This document shows, in pieces, positions 6,086-6,106 of a DNA stretch of 6,106 bases. The notes under the pieces are model-generated. The model was not told the origin of the DNA. It ran no database searches and saw only the letters and a list, made by a program, of their open reading frames with translations. Made by a program: the position numbers and the translations under genes. The first letter of the stretch is position 1; each line of letters starts with the position of its first letter. This DNA comes from JAZSMJ01 sp045535815 (lineage in GTDB: Bacteria > Bacillota > Clostridia > Oscillospirales > CAG-272), in NCBI GenBank assembly GCA_045535815.1, contig JAZSMJ010000064.1, forward strand, positions 1 to 6,106. Direction: 5' to 3'.

Positions 6086-6106
6086 ATGAATATAAACGAT
6101 TATAAA
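6086..6106 (+). CDS. Start of an unidentified gene (partial, runs off the window)
   Basis: Only seven codons are visible (MNINDYK). The ATG is preceded by a modest ribosome binding site, GGGTG at 6076-6080, and by a good promoter ending at 6057; an in-frame TAG at 6059 makes this ATG the likely start. Nothing can be said about its function. Confidence 0.5.

Noticed and set aside
1..6106. CRISPR arrays, insertion sequences, tRNA genes, attachment sites or phage genes.
   Set aside because: No regularly spaced repeats, transposase-like proteins, terminal inverted repeats or tRNA-like cloverleaf sequences were seen in the window.

Overview
The window looks like chromosomal DNA from a low-GC Gram-positive anaerobe of the class Clostridia, perhaps a Ruminococcus-like gut bacterium. 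The grounds are the 23S rRNA tail at the left edge, AT-rich spacers, AGAAAGG-type ribosome binding sites, intrinsic terminators after every gene and the protein families present. The genus is an inference; nothing in the window settles it.

Layout, left to right. Bases 1 to about 51 are the 3' end of a 23S rRNA gene. The rRNA operon ends at an intrinsic terminator near 147-174, with no recognisable 5S rRNA or tRNA in between. Three complete genes follow, all on the + strand, each with its own promoter and its own terminator, so each is probably transcribed alone. The first (299-1951) encodes a cytosolic protein that joins a sialidase-like (BNR/Asp-box) beta-propeller to a C-terminal AraC-type DNA-binding domain. 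The second (2108-3031) encodes an M28-family zinc aminopeptidase with a membrane segment inserted between its metal ligands. The third (3228-5990) is a paralogue of the first along its whole length and carries an extra, different sialidase-like propeller after the AraC domain (propeller - AraC - propeller). The start of a further gene lies at 6086.

The most interesting content is the pair of propeller-AraC fusions. AraC regulators usually sense ligands through a small cupin-type domain. Here the sensor position is taken by a whole glycosidase-like propeller with no signal peptide or membrane anchor. The two genes also share an 18-bp element (16/18 identical) at exactly the same distance from their start codons, just upstream of matching extended -10 boxes, although the bases between these blocks have diverged. 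I infer a pair of cross- or auto-regulating one-component regulators that read glycan fragments inside the cell; the ligand, any enzyme activity and the target genes are not shown by the sequence. The peptidase has a near-consensus promoter without this element and may be only a neighbour.
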